Assembly: GCA_015698045.1 (NCBI GenBank)
Contig: BLAL01000229.1
Coordinates: 1,462,001-1,526,000 of the forward strand
Direction of reading: 5' to 3'
From: Rhizophagus clarus
Lineage: Eukaryota; Glomeromycota; Glomeromycetes; Glomerales; Glomeraceae
Length of the DNA: 64,000 nt
In this document: one piece after another, positions 23,120 through 35,010 of the stretch
Position numbering within the stretch: the stretch's first letter is position 1
Layout of the letters: each line of letters begins with the position of its first letter
Program-made: the position numbers and the translations under genes
The notes under the pieces: generated by a model
Seen by the model: only the letters and a program-made list of their open reading frames with translations
Databases searched by the model: none
What the model was told of the DNA's origin: nothing

Positions 23120-23545
23120 AAAGCCCATATCGGTACTATCGTTAGAGGAAAATTCTAGAAAGACGTAATTGCAATGTAGAGTTTACTCTTTCACTCCATA
23201 TAATTTAAAAGAACTCCCTTGTATGGTAATTTTGTGTCAAGAAACTCATAATCATCCGGCATCTCTACCGGATAAAATTCCTAACAGCGTTAAAAATGAA
23301 CTTCAATTGGTGATTAAAATGGTAGTGTTACGGCTGGATCTATTAATTCAGGTGATATATTTAATGGATATATTTATAATATCACAACAATAATTTATAG
23401 TAAGAATTTTTTCTTTGCTTATTTTTTTTTTTTAATAGAAAATTTGTTAAAAGCTAATTTTAACGCAGAGACATTATCAGATTTACATTCTTCATTGGAT
23501 AATATTGGTAAATTACGATAACTTGTAGCTAAAACCTATAAAACA
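23120..23545 (+). pseudogene. Zinc-finger (GCM1/FLYWCH-like) gene remnant
   Basis: In two frames the segment reads RRNCNVEF, then FTPYNLKELPCMVILC, ETHNHPASLPDKIPNSVKNELQ and, after a shift, NGSVTAGSINS. A later piece reads AETLSDLHSSLDNIGKLR, a stop, and LVAKTYKTC. A Cys...HNHP arrangement is typical of WRKY-GCM1/FLYWCH-type DNA-binding fingers, found in many MULE-related and lineage-expanded genes. Frameshifts, stops and the lack of any N-terminal part mark it as a relic. It could come from a transposase or a domesticated derivative. Confidence 0.5.
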
Positions 23546-24701
23546 TGTATCAATTTGGACTGATATCCTAAATTATTATTAATAAACTAAATTAAATTTA
23601 TTCTCCACTATAACGAACAGCTATAGTCTGAATATCTCCTTCGTGCACTGGTGTATGATCCGTTATTCTTATTCCCACCCATCTATCTGCACAATCTTAA
23701 ATAAAACCGTTCTTGGCTTTTTCGTACGTCCTATTCTTAATTAAGTGGTATTTCGTTATTAAATTTATTTAATTCAGAAATATCAATTTGTAAAGATACT
23801 ATATATAAAATAAAAATTATAATTATAATATTTAGTTGTTTTGTGATTAAATTATCTGAATATTCTGTTGTTATTATATTATCATAATGTTTATAATAAT
23901 CATCAGAAATTTTTTGGTTCGGGAAGATTATTAAAATCAAGTAATCTACTTGAAAATGTACTGCTACTATTTAATGAATTGTTATTGACATACAGTATTT
24001 AGGTTTGTTGATTGTTTAGTTATTTTTCACGTTTTTTTCATTTTCACGAGATTTTTCTAGTTTATCCTAAAACCATAATCTTCTTTAATAAAAATTCTAT
24101 TAATATATGTTTAAATGTCAACAATCTTAAAAAGAAATTTCATGTTAAGAAATTCATTCAAATCGTCAAGAATCTTTGTCTGTTATTAATTTGGAAAAAG
24201 AAAGTGATCTGTATTAATTCAAAAAAAGTTCTAATCTTAAACGTATTCATTAACTAAGCGAAGATTCCCTAAAGTAATAAATTTAAGTGGTCTAGTGTAT
24301 AATTTGTATAATTGGTGTTAAATTAATTGACAAATTTGTTTCATCAACAAGTACTATTGGAAAGCAGTTTCAAAGAGAGAAACAATCTAAATATATAATT
24401 GGAAATAAGCAATTAAACAAAAATTTTATAAGTTTTTGAACCAATTATATATTTTGAAGGGCGTTGAGCGTGCGAAATAGTTTTTCGTCATATTTTTTAT
24501 AGTCAGAAAGTGATATAAAATTCAAAACAAGTTTTTTTTTTAATAAAAAGCTGGTTATCTTAATATTTTATGCAACGTTTAATCTAGGAATTTATCTCCA
24601 TTTTTTATTTACTTTTGCTAATTCAGATAAATTGGAAAAAAAACGTTATTTTTATACGGGAATAGATACTATTAATAATTTATACAGTAAGTGATTATTA
24701 G

Positions 24702-24749
<48 letters not shown>

Positions 24750-25337
24750 TGATCGAGGAGCACATAATACTGGGTTTTGTGATAAGTTTTTCTTCTGTAA
24801 CGAAAGGTAAAATAACTTGAAATTGATAGTACTATATTTAGACCGTTTTATTTAAATATTTGTTTAACGTACCTCACTTCTCTCTAGTATTTCTTACATA
24901 ATAATATATATATGTTTAAATCTCCCCCTTAAACTTAAATTACGATTTCCCAAAATTCATTATATTTGTTTATTAATTATTTTGGAATGGTATATCTTAG
25001 ATTTATCCCTATTTATAGAACGAAACCCCATTATTTATAAAATAACGTAAAAATGGTTCAACAGAGTATATTGTGGCGTCAATATTCATTATCTAATTTT
25101 TATATCTATTAGTTTGGAAAGGCTTTGAAAATCATAGCATTAAAAAATTTCCATAAATGGTATCACTTCATTTAACAATAAACCACCAAATTTATTTATT
25201 GTCTTTCCTAATTTGGAAAAACGCCAAGAGTCAACCTCATATTAGTTAAATACGCCATTTTTTTTTAATTTTTTTTTTTTTTTCTTCTCAAAATAAATTT
25301 TTAAATACAGTAATTTTTTAACATTAAATAAAAAAAC
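23546..25337. other. Intergenic with a long poly-T tract
   Basis: No supported gene; ORFs here are AT noise. A poly-T run of more than 40 bases lies at 24702-24748. The last ~80 bp before the next gene hold T-rich and then A-rich tracts, common before start codons in this window. Confidence 0.55.
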
Positions 25338-27107
25338 ATGTCCAAGTGGTTCTGCAATTCAAAAAAAAATGCAAACACTCAAAGTTCTGATACGACGTCC
25401 ATTTCCTCTCTTCCTTCCTCGCTTGTACATGATTTAGATAAATTAAACATCACTGAAGAACGTCTGAAACGTTATACTGATGAAGCAAACATTCTATCTT
25501 CCGAAACTTCCAATACAACATCAACCGTTAATATGGACGATGATTTAAAAACTAAAGCTATACTTATACGAGAAAAGGCTGTATCCAAAGCACTTAATAA
25601 TATCAAAAGCTCAATGAAAGTTGATCTTTGCTTTGTTTTAGATTGCACTAGTTCTATGAAACCTCATATTGCTGCTGCTAAAGATTGTATGTCACATGTA
25701 TTAAATTACATTATACATACAAACCCAAACATTAAACTTCGGGTTGGTTTTTGTGGTTATCGAGACCACAATAATAAATCTGATCGTTTACAAATTTTTG
25801 ATTTTACCGATCAATATGAAAAATTTACTCATTATATGAAAAACGTAATACCTGCTAGTTCAGAAAATAATGATGGTCCAGAGGATGTTCTTGGAGGTCT
25901 AAATGAAGCAATAACCCAGATGAATTGGCAAAATAACACTCGTGTGCTTCTCCATATCTGTGATTATCCGCCACACGGTCGTCGTTTCACAACCTTAAGA
26001 GATAACTATCCAAATGGTGATCCAAATGGCTTAACTGCAGAAAGTGTACTAAAAACAATGCAATCAAAAAATATCCTTTATTTTTTTGGTAAAATTAGAA
26101 ATCATACTGAAAAAATGCTTCAAATATTCCGTAATATAATTGGAGAATTTCCAATATTTGATCTTGTAGGAGGAGATCCAATTAAATTAATTGAACAATT
26201 TGTTAAGGCTACTTCATCATCTATTACTTATGCTGTTTCATTAACTAGTACTATTGGAAGCAATTCCAAGGATATATATTCTTTGAAACAAAGTAAGCTC
26301 GATTTAAACCAAAATAAGCCTGATTGGAATACTCTTCCAATACAAAAAGGAGTAATTATGTGGTACTTTATTCCCGACACTCTGGATGAAATTAAAAACC
26401 CAAATTATTTTAATAAATCGAACCTCTTTTCTGAAAGCCTCTCCTTCAAGATAGCCCAACAACCATTTTCGGCAGGTGTTGAAAAATGTGCATATTTTGC
26501 TCTTGATTTCAAGAGCAGTACAATACCTTTCACGTCATTCATAATTAAACAACAAACGAGAGAAATGGTAATAAAAGAATACATTCATGTCGGTCAGAAT
26601 GATCCTTTTGAAAAGTATCTTGAAGCAGTAGAAGTCTCTACAGTTGCATATTTTCTTTCTATAGAATTTAATTGGTATGCAGAACGAAAAAAGATTCCCA
26701 AAATAAATTTTCTCAATGTAAAACTTTTACGTTGTGGTACTATTGACTTTCGTACTAGATATTATACTATTGAACCAAAACTTCAATATACAGAGTATAA
26801 ACGCTTCAATGCAAATACTGGTGTAATTACAGAATTTCGACCTACTCTTGAAGCATTTGTCCATTTCACATACGAATATACTGAAGGATATTTAGTGGTT
26901 TGTGATCTTCAAGGAGTTGAGCTTAGTGACGAATTCTTATTAACCGATCCGGCGATACATTGTATTGATACTTTAAGATTTGGAAGAACAAATTTTGGTA
27001 AAGAAGGAATTAATCAATGTTTCTTAGCAAATCATAGATGTAACGATATTTGTAAAAAGTTAAAATTAAAACATATTGATAATGAATCATCAGAAAATGT
27101 AGCATGA
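25338..27107 (+). CDS. vWA-alpha-kinase protein, copy 4
   Basis: A 589-residue single-exon paralogue, the only intact one on the plus strand. It shares the MSKWFC start and DLDKLNITEERLKRY helix with copy 1, so those two are closest. The vWA MIDAS reads DCTSSM (Asp102), restoring a classical DxTxS rather than TGSM. Kinase residues: Lys413 in VIKEYI, Glu479 in IEPKL, Asp523 in CDLQG, Asp537 in LTDPAIH, and zinc ligands His541, His566, Cys568 and Cys572. Between FSAGVEKCAYF and the ATP-binding Lys it has ~11 extra residues (STIPFTSFIIKQQ) absent from the other copies. The tail DNESSENVA is longer. Expected to be an active cytosolic Ser/Thr kinase; partners unknown. Confidence 0.92.
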   Translation: MSKWFCNSKKNANTQSSDTTSISSLPSSLVHDLDKLNITEERLKRYTDEANILSSETSNTTSTVNMDDDLKTKAILIREKAVSKALNNIKSSMKVDLCFVLDCTSSMKPHIAAAKDCMSHVLNYIIHTNPNIKLRVGFCGYRDHNNKSDRLQIFDFTDQYEKFTHYMKNVIPASSENNDGPEDVLGGLNEAITQMNWQNNTRVLLHICDYPPHGRRFTTLRDNYPNGDPNGLTAESVLKTMQSKNILYFFGKIRNHTEKMLQIFRNIIGEFPIFDLVGGDPIKLIEQFVKATSSSITYAVSLTSTIGSNSKDIYSLKQSKLDLNQNKPDWNTLPIQKGVIMWYFIPDTLDEIKNPNYFNKSNLFSESLSFKIAQQPFSAGVEKCAYFALDFKSSTIPFTSFIIKQQTREMVIKEYIHVGQNDPFEKYLEAVEVSTVAYFLSIEFNWYAERKKIPKINFLNVKLLRCGTIDFRTRYYTIEPKLQYTEYKRFNANTGVITEFRPTLEAFVHFTYEYTEGYLVVCDLQGVELSDEFLLTDPAIHCIDTLRFGRTNFGKEGINQCFLANHRCNDICKKLKLKHIDNESSENVA

Positions 27108-28625
27108 AGTAAATAATTAGTATTAGAAATTCATTATATATGAATAACTAATCATTATTGCGTCAATCGGTTGGAAATTTATTAACTAGTATTAAAAAAA
27201 CTATTTTAGAGTCTATATGATTGCTGAGTTTGCCTACTTTATACCTGAATTTTAATCCAGATTAGGAATTATTTATGATCCGGGTTAAAATAAGGATAAA
27301 GATTGATCCAGATCAAATAATATCTAGATTTTAGTGATTAAATAAAGTCTTTATAAAATTCTTTCATTTAAATAAATTATTCAAATAGAACCATAATTAA
27401 TATAATAAATACAAATTTATTATGTTCTCATCAATTTCAATATAAAATACTGAATCATTTTCCATATTTGCAATTCATTCCGGATCACAATCCGCTTAAA
27501 TCTGAGAAAATAAAAATAATATAAAAGGACCGGAAATTCTTTAATATGAAACTGATTTACTTTTTTTTTTTCTTTGTTATTTTCCCTTTTTTATTTTATT
27601 TTTATTCTCTTCATTATCATTATTTTTATCTTATTTTTTATTTTTATTTCTCTGTTGTTTTTTTGTTGTTTTTTTTTTCTTCTTTTTCTTTGCTGCCTTG
27701 TTAATTTTTTTTTTTTATTTATTTTGACTTTATCAGTGTGATAATTATTCCGTACTGACTTTGGGACTTTTTGAAGCGAAAAACTACTATTCAAATCAAT
27801 GTAATAATGTGCAGAGACGTTGAGATCAGGCTAGGGTTGATAGGTATACCTGTTTTTTTTTTTATTACCCAATTGTGTCATACATCGTTGTATCCCAGTC
27901 TTTGAAAATTCTTTGCTCAATTTGAGTCTAAACTAATAAATTTATGATATATGTTAATTATAAGTGTGTGGTGATTAAATTCAAACGTTATTTGTATTTC
28001 CTTCTAATCATCGCTGACCAAAATCGCTTCAAAAAACGGGCATTGCCAAGTCATGAGCATGAGGAAATGTAAGTTACCTTATCTTTTTCGGTTTTATGTA
28101 AAATTTGTGTTCTAAACAATTTCTTTGTGCATAGACAATTGGTAATTAGGTGGAATGAACGCTACCCTAGTGCATGTTTCAAGTGCAAACTTGACATGCA
28201 TACACAAGATTTAAATTTATACGTTCTCCGCTTCTCCGCCTTGTTCTAACTTTAAACGTAGAAACGATCTAAAAAAAAACTTTTTTACCTTTCGTTAAAT
28301 AAATTATAAATACATAATTTTCTGTTTAAGATCAAGGTGAATAAGTGAAAATTGGCTACGAATTTTTTTTTATGGATTTTTATTCATTTATTTAGTTAGA
28401 TAAAATAGGAATGGAGTCAGGATTTAAATCTCTTCTTTTAATTTTGATCGTATTAGTCAATATGAGATATTGCTCGTGGAATGGATTTTAATGAAACAGT
28501 AATAAAAATATTGTATAGTTCGTAAACGTAAAAATAAAAAATAAAAATACTACAACATAGAAATTTTTCTTATGATATAACAAATATAGCCAAGTAATAT
28601 GTCACCAGAAGATGATGTGGAAATA
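27108..28625. other. Intergenic, T-rich
   Basis: A pyrimidine-rich tract (about 27560-27715, mainly TTTTATTTT and CTTTTTC) reads as a Lys/Arg-rich ORF on the minus strand but is simple sequence. CCGGGTT/GATCC words near 27280-27320 may be another decayed element end. No gene. Confidence 0.5.
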
Positions 28626-29555
28626 CAGTGTGTTGCAAAAAAAAACCGGAAAAAAGTTCATGTGATGAAAATGCATGTTATACGCTCAAAATAAATTCAA
28701 TTTACATTGTGTAAATTGAACAATGAACATATGACCTGAGGCCACATTTTAATATCTTTCAAAGTTATGAATATTTATTTCATTATCCTTTGAAAAACTT
28801 AGCAATAATTATTTACTTCAATGCTGAAAATATAACATAAATTTTAATTACATTTATGATGCATTGGTTGATTCAATTTATTTTAAAATACTCAAATATT
28901 GTCGAGAATAATGCAAAAAAATAAATATCAAAAAAAATTTGCAGTAAAGAAACATTTATGATAAACGATGAGAATTTTTTTCTTCAAATTGTTAAATTTT
29001 CGATATATAGTAAAAAAGCTAGTAAATGGCTCAAATAGCAAAAATGCGTGTAATTTACTTAAAACATTACCAATTTTTATCATTTAAAATATAAAATAAA
29101 CTTGAATATTGGGGCTACATTTTAGTATCTTTTGGGACCATGGTGCTTTTTTATTTTTTGAGAAAATTGAACTACAAATGTTGATTTTAAAGGAAAAATT
29201 TTATATTAAATTTATAAACTAAAAGTAACCCAAATTCACTGGAAATTTCTTGAATGTTATCAAGATAAATGAGAAAATGTGAATAAAAAAAAAAAAATTT
29301 TTTTAATAATATAAGGTATTCTATGCAAGATGACATAAATTTGTTCTTAACAAGTTATAAAAAATATTTGAATTAAAAAAATATTGTTACAAACTTAATT
29401 GTAGAAAAATTACTAAAACAAATTTCATATTGATTTATCATTAGTAAAATCTATGAGTTTCCAGCTTTCAAATAAGCTATTTCACATATAATTTGGTGCG
29501 ATCATCATAGTATTATGGCCGATTTTTTAATTCCGGTTTTTTTTGCAACAAACTG
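28626..29555. mobile_element. Tc1/mariner-type MITE
   Basis: TIRs CAGTGTGTTGCAAAAAAA at the left and its near-perfect inverse (ending TTTTGCAACAAACTG) at the right, ~25 bp including CCGGAA. TA dinucleotides at 28624-28625 and 29556-29557 are the target duplication. The 930 bp carry no transposase frame. Two internal segments, near 28739 and 29111, share GG(C)CTACATTTTA(A/G)TATCTTT-like wording, an internal duplication. Confidence 0.85.
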
Positions 29556-30099
29556 TATATCTTACAAAGCATTTGATTGTTAAAACAATTATTTACTCTT
29601 TAATTCCAATGGAATATCCGTCAGTTAAAATAATTATATATTTTTAAAGATTCGGTATTCTATGAGTAAACCTGCTGGTGATTAAAATAATGCAACATTG
29701 TAACTTGTCCTTATTTTAACAACATTGCCTGTGAATAAAAAAGATAGAACCTGTCAAGGGCTGAACTTCAGAAAATGAAACATGAATCAATAAATCCTGC
29801 TTGTTTACGTGGCTAAAATATTCAAATTAAATTAGAATTTATATCTACTGAGCTCTTACACAAAATCAATCCTTGTAAAGTACAATGATCCAGTAATTCT
29901 GATATTGATGGTTATGGTAAAAAAAATAAATTAACTTCAGAACTTAGTGATCTTGAATATTGGAAAAAGGATTTAGCTCTCTAATAAGAACGTAAGTTTA
30001 AGTAGATATATAATTTAAGAATTAGAAATTTGTACCAATCACATATCCTCCACAACATAAGAAATAAATAAATTATCGTATTTTTATTAATTTCTTCTC
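29556..30099. other. Intergenic with a coding-like scrap
   Basis: 29900-30000 on the plus strand reads YGKKNKLTSELSDLEYWKKDLAL and then stops. It is too short and damaged to name. Confidence 0.3.
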
Positions 30100-30440
30100 A
30101 ATAATAGTGAATATTATAGATCCAATTAGTCAAATACGGTCAACCGTATGATCGGAAAATTATGCAACAATAACCATCTTTTTATGAGACGTAAACCATA
30201 TTAGTCATTCTTTCATATAATTTACTAACAAATTATGCCGACTGATCCATTCACGATGTACCTTCAAACCCTTTTTTTTTTTATCACTTTGCGGAATGTA
30301 ACGAACGTTAAAGGATTTTATATCACTTTACAGAATGTAACGGAACATTAAATGGACAATGGTAAAGGACAACTTGGATCCAAAATTTCGTTTGCTAATA
30401 CTATCCATAAATCTATCCGAGTATGAGCCCGTATTCATAT
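30100..30440 (+). repeat. Dispersed repeat, copy 2 (5' part only)
   Basis: Matches 6110-6480: TACGGTCAACCGTATGA, GTAAACCATATTAGTCATT, CTTTACAGAATGTAACGGAA, GGACAACTTGGATCC, ATCCATAAATC. It carries two copies of the TTTRCRGAATGTAACG word. The conserved 3' part starting at CACACCGCG is missing. Confidence 0.7.
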
Positions 30441-30779
30441 AGGTGCTTGAGGCGGAATTACATTAGGTAATAGGTACTGTATGTATTATATTTCTCAAAT
30501 TGAGGGTAATGGAACTGATGCGCTGCAGGGTTCACGAACTGGCATCTGAAATACGACGCGCTTGCTTGCAGGGATTCTGAAATTCTAGAAGCTATTCACA
30601 TTGTATATGTCTGGTGATGGATGACCGCATACATACAATCTAAGTAATATTCTAGGTATTAACAATAAAACCGTATTAATAAAAATTAAAAATGGTATCA
30701 TAAATTTTTTTATTCAGTAACATTAAAAATTGTCAACTTTTAGTGCTACAAATTTATTTTGATTTTTTTTTTTTTACTT

Positions 30780-30945
30780 AACGATGACGACATTTTTTTT
30801 TTAATTATAATGATAACGGAATGTATTAAAATTGAGAGATTAAAAACTGAGATAACGAAGAATTTAAAATTGAAATCACGTTAGGATTATTAATTATTTA
30901 TATAGTAATAGATATTATGTATAATAATAGTCGGATTAATCTAAC
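30780..30945 (-). promoter_or_regulatory. Inverted copy of the MSSS gene leader
   Basis: Minus-strand match to 10190-10400: TTCGTTATCTCA, CTCAATTTTAATA, TATAATTAAAAAAAA, ATGTCGTCATCG. The base after the exon is T rather than G, so the GTAAGT donor seen in the other copy is lost (TTAAGT). Confidence 0.5.
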
Positions 30946-31221
30946 ACTTGAAATTTATATTAATTATAGTATATTTTAGTTAAATTATGAATTTCTTTTA
31001 ATCATTCTATGATCCAATGTACGAATTATTATGTAGTAAAAAGAAAAAAAAATACTGATAAATTTTCATTTTTATTTAACCAGCCGGCCTCTTTCTTATA
31101 TATTTATAAAGAATGATTTTTAAACTTGTATGTTCATGTTTTTATTATAATAATAATAATATTAGATACTAATTTAAAAAACATAAAATTTTGATTGTAA
31201 TATATTGTTTTAATAATATTA

Positions 31222-32861
31222 CTAAACATTCAATTTTCTGCTATCACTGTGAAATTCGCGTTGCTTCCTTCCTTCAAGAACTGTGAGATCATTCTTGTCT
31301 TCATTTTCCCACATATGAAAAGCTATGGTACAAGCTTGTTGCCAAGAAAAAGTATACCCATTAAATTTAAGTTCGCAATAGACAGATACTTCGTAATTAA
31401 AGGGAGACCGTCCCACGATGCTGTCGTTTTTTGATAAAAAACACATAATAGTTTCTTTAGATGGAATTTGAACTTTAATAATTTCTGGACCCCAGAGATA
31501 ATCTATAATAGGATCGCTAAAATGAATATTGGTTACTTCTGAACCATAACGATAGAAGAAATCTTCTAGCAAGCCATTTAAAATTGAGCAATCATGAACC
31601 ATAAGAACAAACATATCCTCTAATTTGCTAATCCTCAAATCTCGTTCTTTCATTTCCAGTATCAGTCGACTTTTGTTCCCTAATTTTGCTGCCATTTCGT
31701 CACGGAAAAAGTCTCTAAGCTTTTCTTTTTCACATTTTTCCTGCAACTTTACATCTTTGAGAACTTCAAACAATTCTTCATACGTTTCTTTGATCCAAAT
31801 AGGATAATTGCATAAATTCCATAAATTTCCTGTATGTGAAAACTCCCAATCAATGATGCCTACAATTTTAATCTCATCATTAATTGGGGAACGCTCAACT
31901 AATATGTTTTGCGCATCAAAATCACCATGAATAAGAGCGAAGGGCTTTTCACCTATTGATTCATCGAAAATATTGGATAACTTAGATTGAAGTAAGTCTA
32001 ATTTCTTTATTAGCTCTACCACTTCATTTGTTGCTTTTAACTGATCCATTTTCCCCTCTACAAATTCCTGTACACCATGTATCTCGAAGAATTTCTTTTC
32101 TTTTTGAATCAAGGCGCTAAAAAATTCCCGCAAGCTTCTAAAAGGGCCAGCGGAACTAGGAATGGCATCTCTTCCATCAGTGTAAAATATAGAATTCACA
32201 ATAGGTCCCAATCGGAAAGTTGTCATTGTATCACAAGATATGCAATTGTTCTATAGTATAAATTATGCGCCTTAGATAATAAATAAAGACTATATATAAT
32301 TATGTACAGTTTTGATTATAAAAAGAATACTATACTCACGGAGTCCATGTAAAGACATCCGATCTCTTTAAACTGGCATTTCGTCCATAATTCGAGCAAT
32401 ATGTCGACAATTTGGCTCAAAACATACTTTCTTTCTTCAAGCGTTAACTCATCCCAAATTCGATATAAGTGTTGTCCAGGTAGCCGTTCCATCAGGATGT
32501 AAGGGGTTTTTATGGGATTATGTACAGTGCAATCCCAATCGTATACTTCCGGCACTTTAATGTTGGTGTTTTGGGCAACATACTGCATAGTCGAAACTTC
32601 ACTAGCGAATTTTGCCGTCGGGTGAACTAGACTACGTGATAGTCTGGCGATGCAATCTGGCCCAGTATCGAATTGTAATAAATAAATTTCATTATAGAAT
32701 CCTCTTGTTAGTCTACGAGCATGAACACATTGTCTGTTTAAGCGGCTGGAAGCAAGCTGTTGTAGAACATTAATATCAACGTCCAGTGCAGGTTCGTCAT
32801 CATCAGATAATTTCGATAAATTAGATTTAAAATTTTTATTTTCGCCATTTTCGTTATCCAT
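31222..32861 (-). CDS. APH-family phosphotransferase, two exons
   Basis: Exon 1 is 32861-32340 and exon 2 is 32250-31222. The 89-bp intron (32339-32251) has GTGAGT and TATAG borders in phase 0. Joined, the protein has 516 residues. Exon 1 holds the ATP-binding lobe (LTRGFYNEIYLLQF, ARLSR, VPEVYDWDC, YILMERLPGQHL). Exon 2 holds the catalytic loop HGDFDAQN (His282, Asp284, Asn289) and IDWEF (Asp308). These are the signatures of the aminoglycoside-phosphotransferase/choline-kinase fold (PF01636). The substrate is unknown and antibiotic resistance is not implied; fungi use many such proteins for small-molecule phosphorylation. No signal peptide. The ~170 residues after the catalytic core are helical and charged. 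The ORF ATG at 32226 is internal; the acceptor adds eight residues before it. Confidence 0.9.
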
Positions 32862-33739
32862 AGTTTATTACTATTTGTAACACTGAAAAAAATGAAATAT
32901 TTTTGAAATTGATGATTGTTTACTCAATCGTGTTATTACGCTGCTTCAAAATATTTATATCGCAAATGTTGCCTTATTCGTCACAGTGACACATCCCATT
33001 TCAGTTTTATTATTATTGACCATGCATCATCATATTAGAAAATTCTTGCCGAGGTTTTATTTTTTTTTCCGACATATTCATGTACAGTAAGTACGTCATA
33101 ATTATATTTCTTGCAGTAATGGTGTAGCAGTAGTATTAAGAAACTCTTTATTAAACTAAACAGTAAAATGTTTCTTTTTATATTAAAGAATAAATTTATT
33201 GTTAAAAAATTATGCAGGCATTTATACTTTTGAGTCAATTTTCAAAAGAAGGCTTATTTGTTTCAGTAAGAAAAAATTATGTTAAACGTAATAATATTCT
33301 AATTTTATGATGGTCACATGATAATAGTGAAAGTTATCTATAAGCAAGAACTTCCTGAAATTTTCTCATAGCAATCATGTTTATTAATTTTTGAATTTAA
33401 TACGTTTTTCTAATTAATTATCGCCGACATTCCTTCTTAAGATTAGAGAATTCCATTACACAAATTCTAGTCTCATTCTTCGTGAAGATTAGGTAGAATT
33501 TATTGTAACGTGGTCATTATATTTTTATATATATAAAGGTTAGCCTATATCTTTTGAAACCTTTGGAATTTTCGAGTAAAAAAATACAGGACGCATTCTT
33601 AGCCAAAGATCGTAATACGCTAATAATAAATGACTGCGGTTATACACGATGGTGTAAAATCACATGACATTATTGCCAATGATGTATTATTTCGCATAGC
33701 ACATGAACCAATGACGTAGTAACTGCTAGGCCTCTTTAT
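32862..33739. other. Intergenic, no gene seen
   Basis: Upstream region of the APH gene. AT-rich, with no recognised repeat or ORF of substance. Confidence 0.5.
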
Positions 33740-35010
33740 TAACCTATCTCCCCATCATCCTCGTATAGTGTACCCCAATCAGCTGTTTCATCATAAATAT
33801 TAAACGTTTCCGGGATAAGACTAAGCTGTGCTCTTGCGGCTCTGATGCATTAGTCTGATCGCTTTCTGAGCTGGGAGAATCGGATTCAATGGGTGTGTGT
33901 TCCAAGGAATTTCAACCTCCGGTAGTTCATCTGAAGAAACAATAATGGAGTCATAATTCAGTGGAGAAATAATCAATAATAGTTTGAATTTGAATCAGAT
34001 AATTCTGCAATAGAATCCGCATAATACATTTTGATATACTTGATTTTATCAATTCCTATTTTTTAAAAACTCATAATCTACGGATGCGTTGATAAAAGTT
34101 TCTCGTTTGGTACCAGGATTGTGTGCAAGAATAAAATCAAATCGTAAATCCGTCCTTTTGTCTTTTTCATATCCACTTTTTCTTTGATCATAATTTCATC
34201 TACACTTTTAAATTTTCACCTGATTGGCCTTTGTCGTTTCATCTTCTGCGTTACATGCATCTTCGAATAAGCGGTCAATACATCTAAATTTTCTTGGCAA
34301 TTATTCTCCTGACCGAAAATTTCGTCATGTAATTTTATCAGAATCATACATGGTAAAATCAAATACATCTTGCACGATAAATTCCGCTTCTTTCTTCTTA
34401 TGTGATCGAGATTCTTTGTCCCAATGCTGGTCCCAATGTTTTTCACAGTTTTTAGAGTCAGAAGTTTCAGAGACTTCAAATGAATTATCTGAGAGACCGC
34501 TCTCCAGAAATATTCTTCTGTCAACATCAGTGAAGTATATGGCGGGACGGTTCTGTACTATTTGATAATTACGATTCAACTAGTATCAGCTGATGATCAC
34601 TAGTAATCTTTTCTGCATATGATCCTAGAAGTAACGGTCTGGGAGCTGATTCACGCTGAAGTTTCTTATCCTTGTCTCATTACCAACCCTTTTCTTATAT
34701 TCAGAGTCCAAGAAATCATCCATCGCTCTATCCTCTGATGGTTCGGTTTGCTTAAGCAACCCTGCTTTGTGACTGAATTGAAGTTGGATGAACTGTTATC
34801 AGAACCCTAAATTCTGCATTCTCAGACTCAAGTTATTTCTCTAGAGCTACGAATCTAGTGTTAAGTTTTCCAATCTCAGCTGAAGAATTTGCTATGATTT
34901 TCTCCAACTTCCGTCTCAACTCCATTTTCACAGCCCCAAGCTCAGTAATCCCAGCTATGAGTCTAGCATTTTCTTGCTTAAGTGTGCCAATCTCGGATCC
35001 ATTTTTCGAA
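33740..35010 (-). pseudogene. Coiled-coil gene relic of unknown family
   Basis: The reading starts near 35005 with a heptad-like coiled coil (SEIGTLKQENARLIAG, RRKLEKIIANSS, EIGKLNTRFVALEK, LESENAEFRV). Then come DDFLDSEYKKRV, a stretch with RPAIYFTDVDRR and SGLSDNSFEVSETSDS, DVFDFTMYDSDKIT, and, in a further frame, YEKDKRTDLRFDFILAH and SDELPEVEIP. Frame changes occur every 100-200 bp. The order (coiled coil, KKLQRE-like motif, acidic linker, RTDLRFDF segment) fits a hypothetical gene family common in Rhizophagus, as far as I recall. I cannot give a function. The plus-strand ORFs here are shadows. Confidence 0.5.

Noticed and set aside
26510-26560. Unspliced mini-intron in vWA-kinase copy 4 (GTACAATACC...GAGAG)
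   Set aside because: Removing it would delete the TREM residues that align with TKEM in the paralogues and leave a 43-45 nt intron, shorter than the 67-89 nt introns seen here.
27591-27794. Lys/Arg-rich 67-aa ORF on the minus strand
   Set aside because: It is the translation of a T-rich simple-sequence tract.
31222-32226. Separate 334-aa gene starting at the ATG at 32226
   Set aside because: A GTGAGT...TATAG intron in phase 0 joins it to the upstream ATP-binding exon of the same APH domain.
34224-34565. Plus-strand 113-aa ORF
   Set aside because: Opposes several minus-strand frames of a recognisable coiled-coil relic; treated as a shadow.
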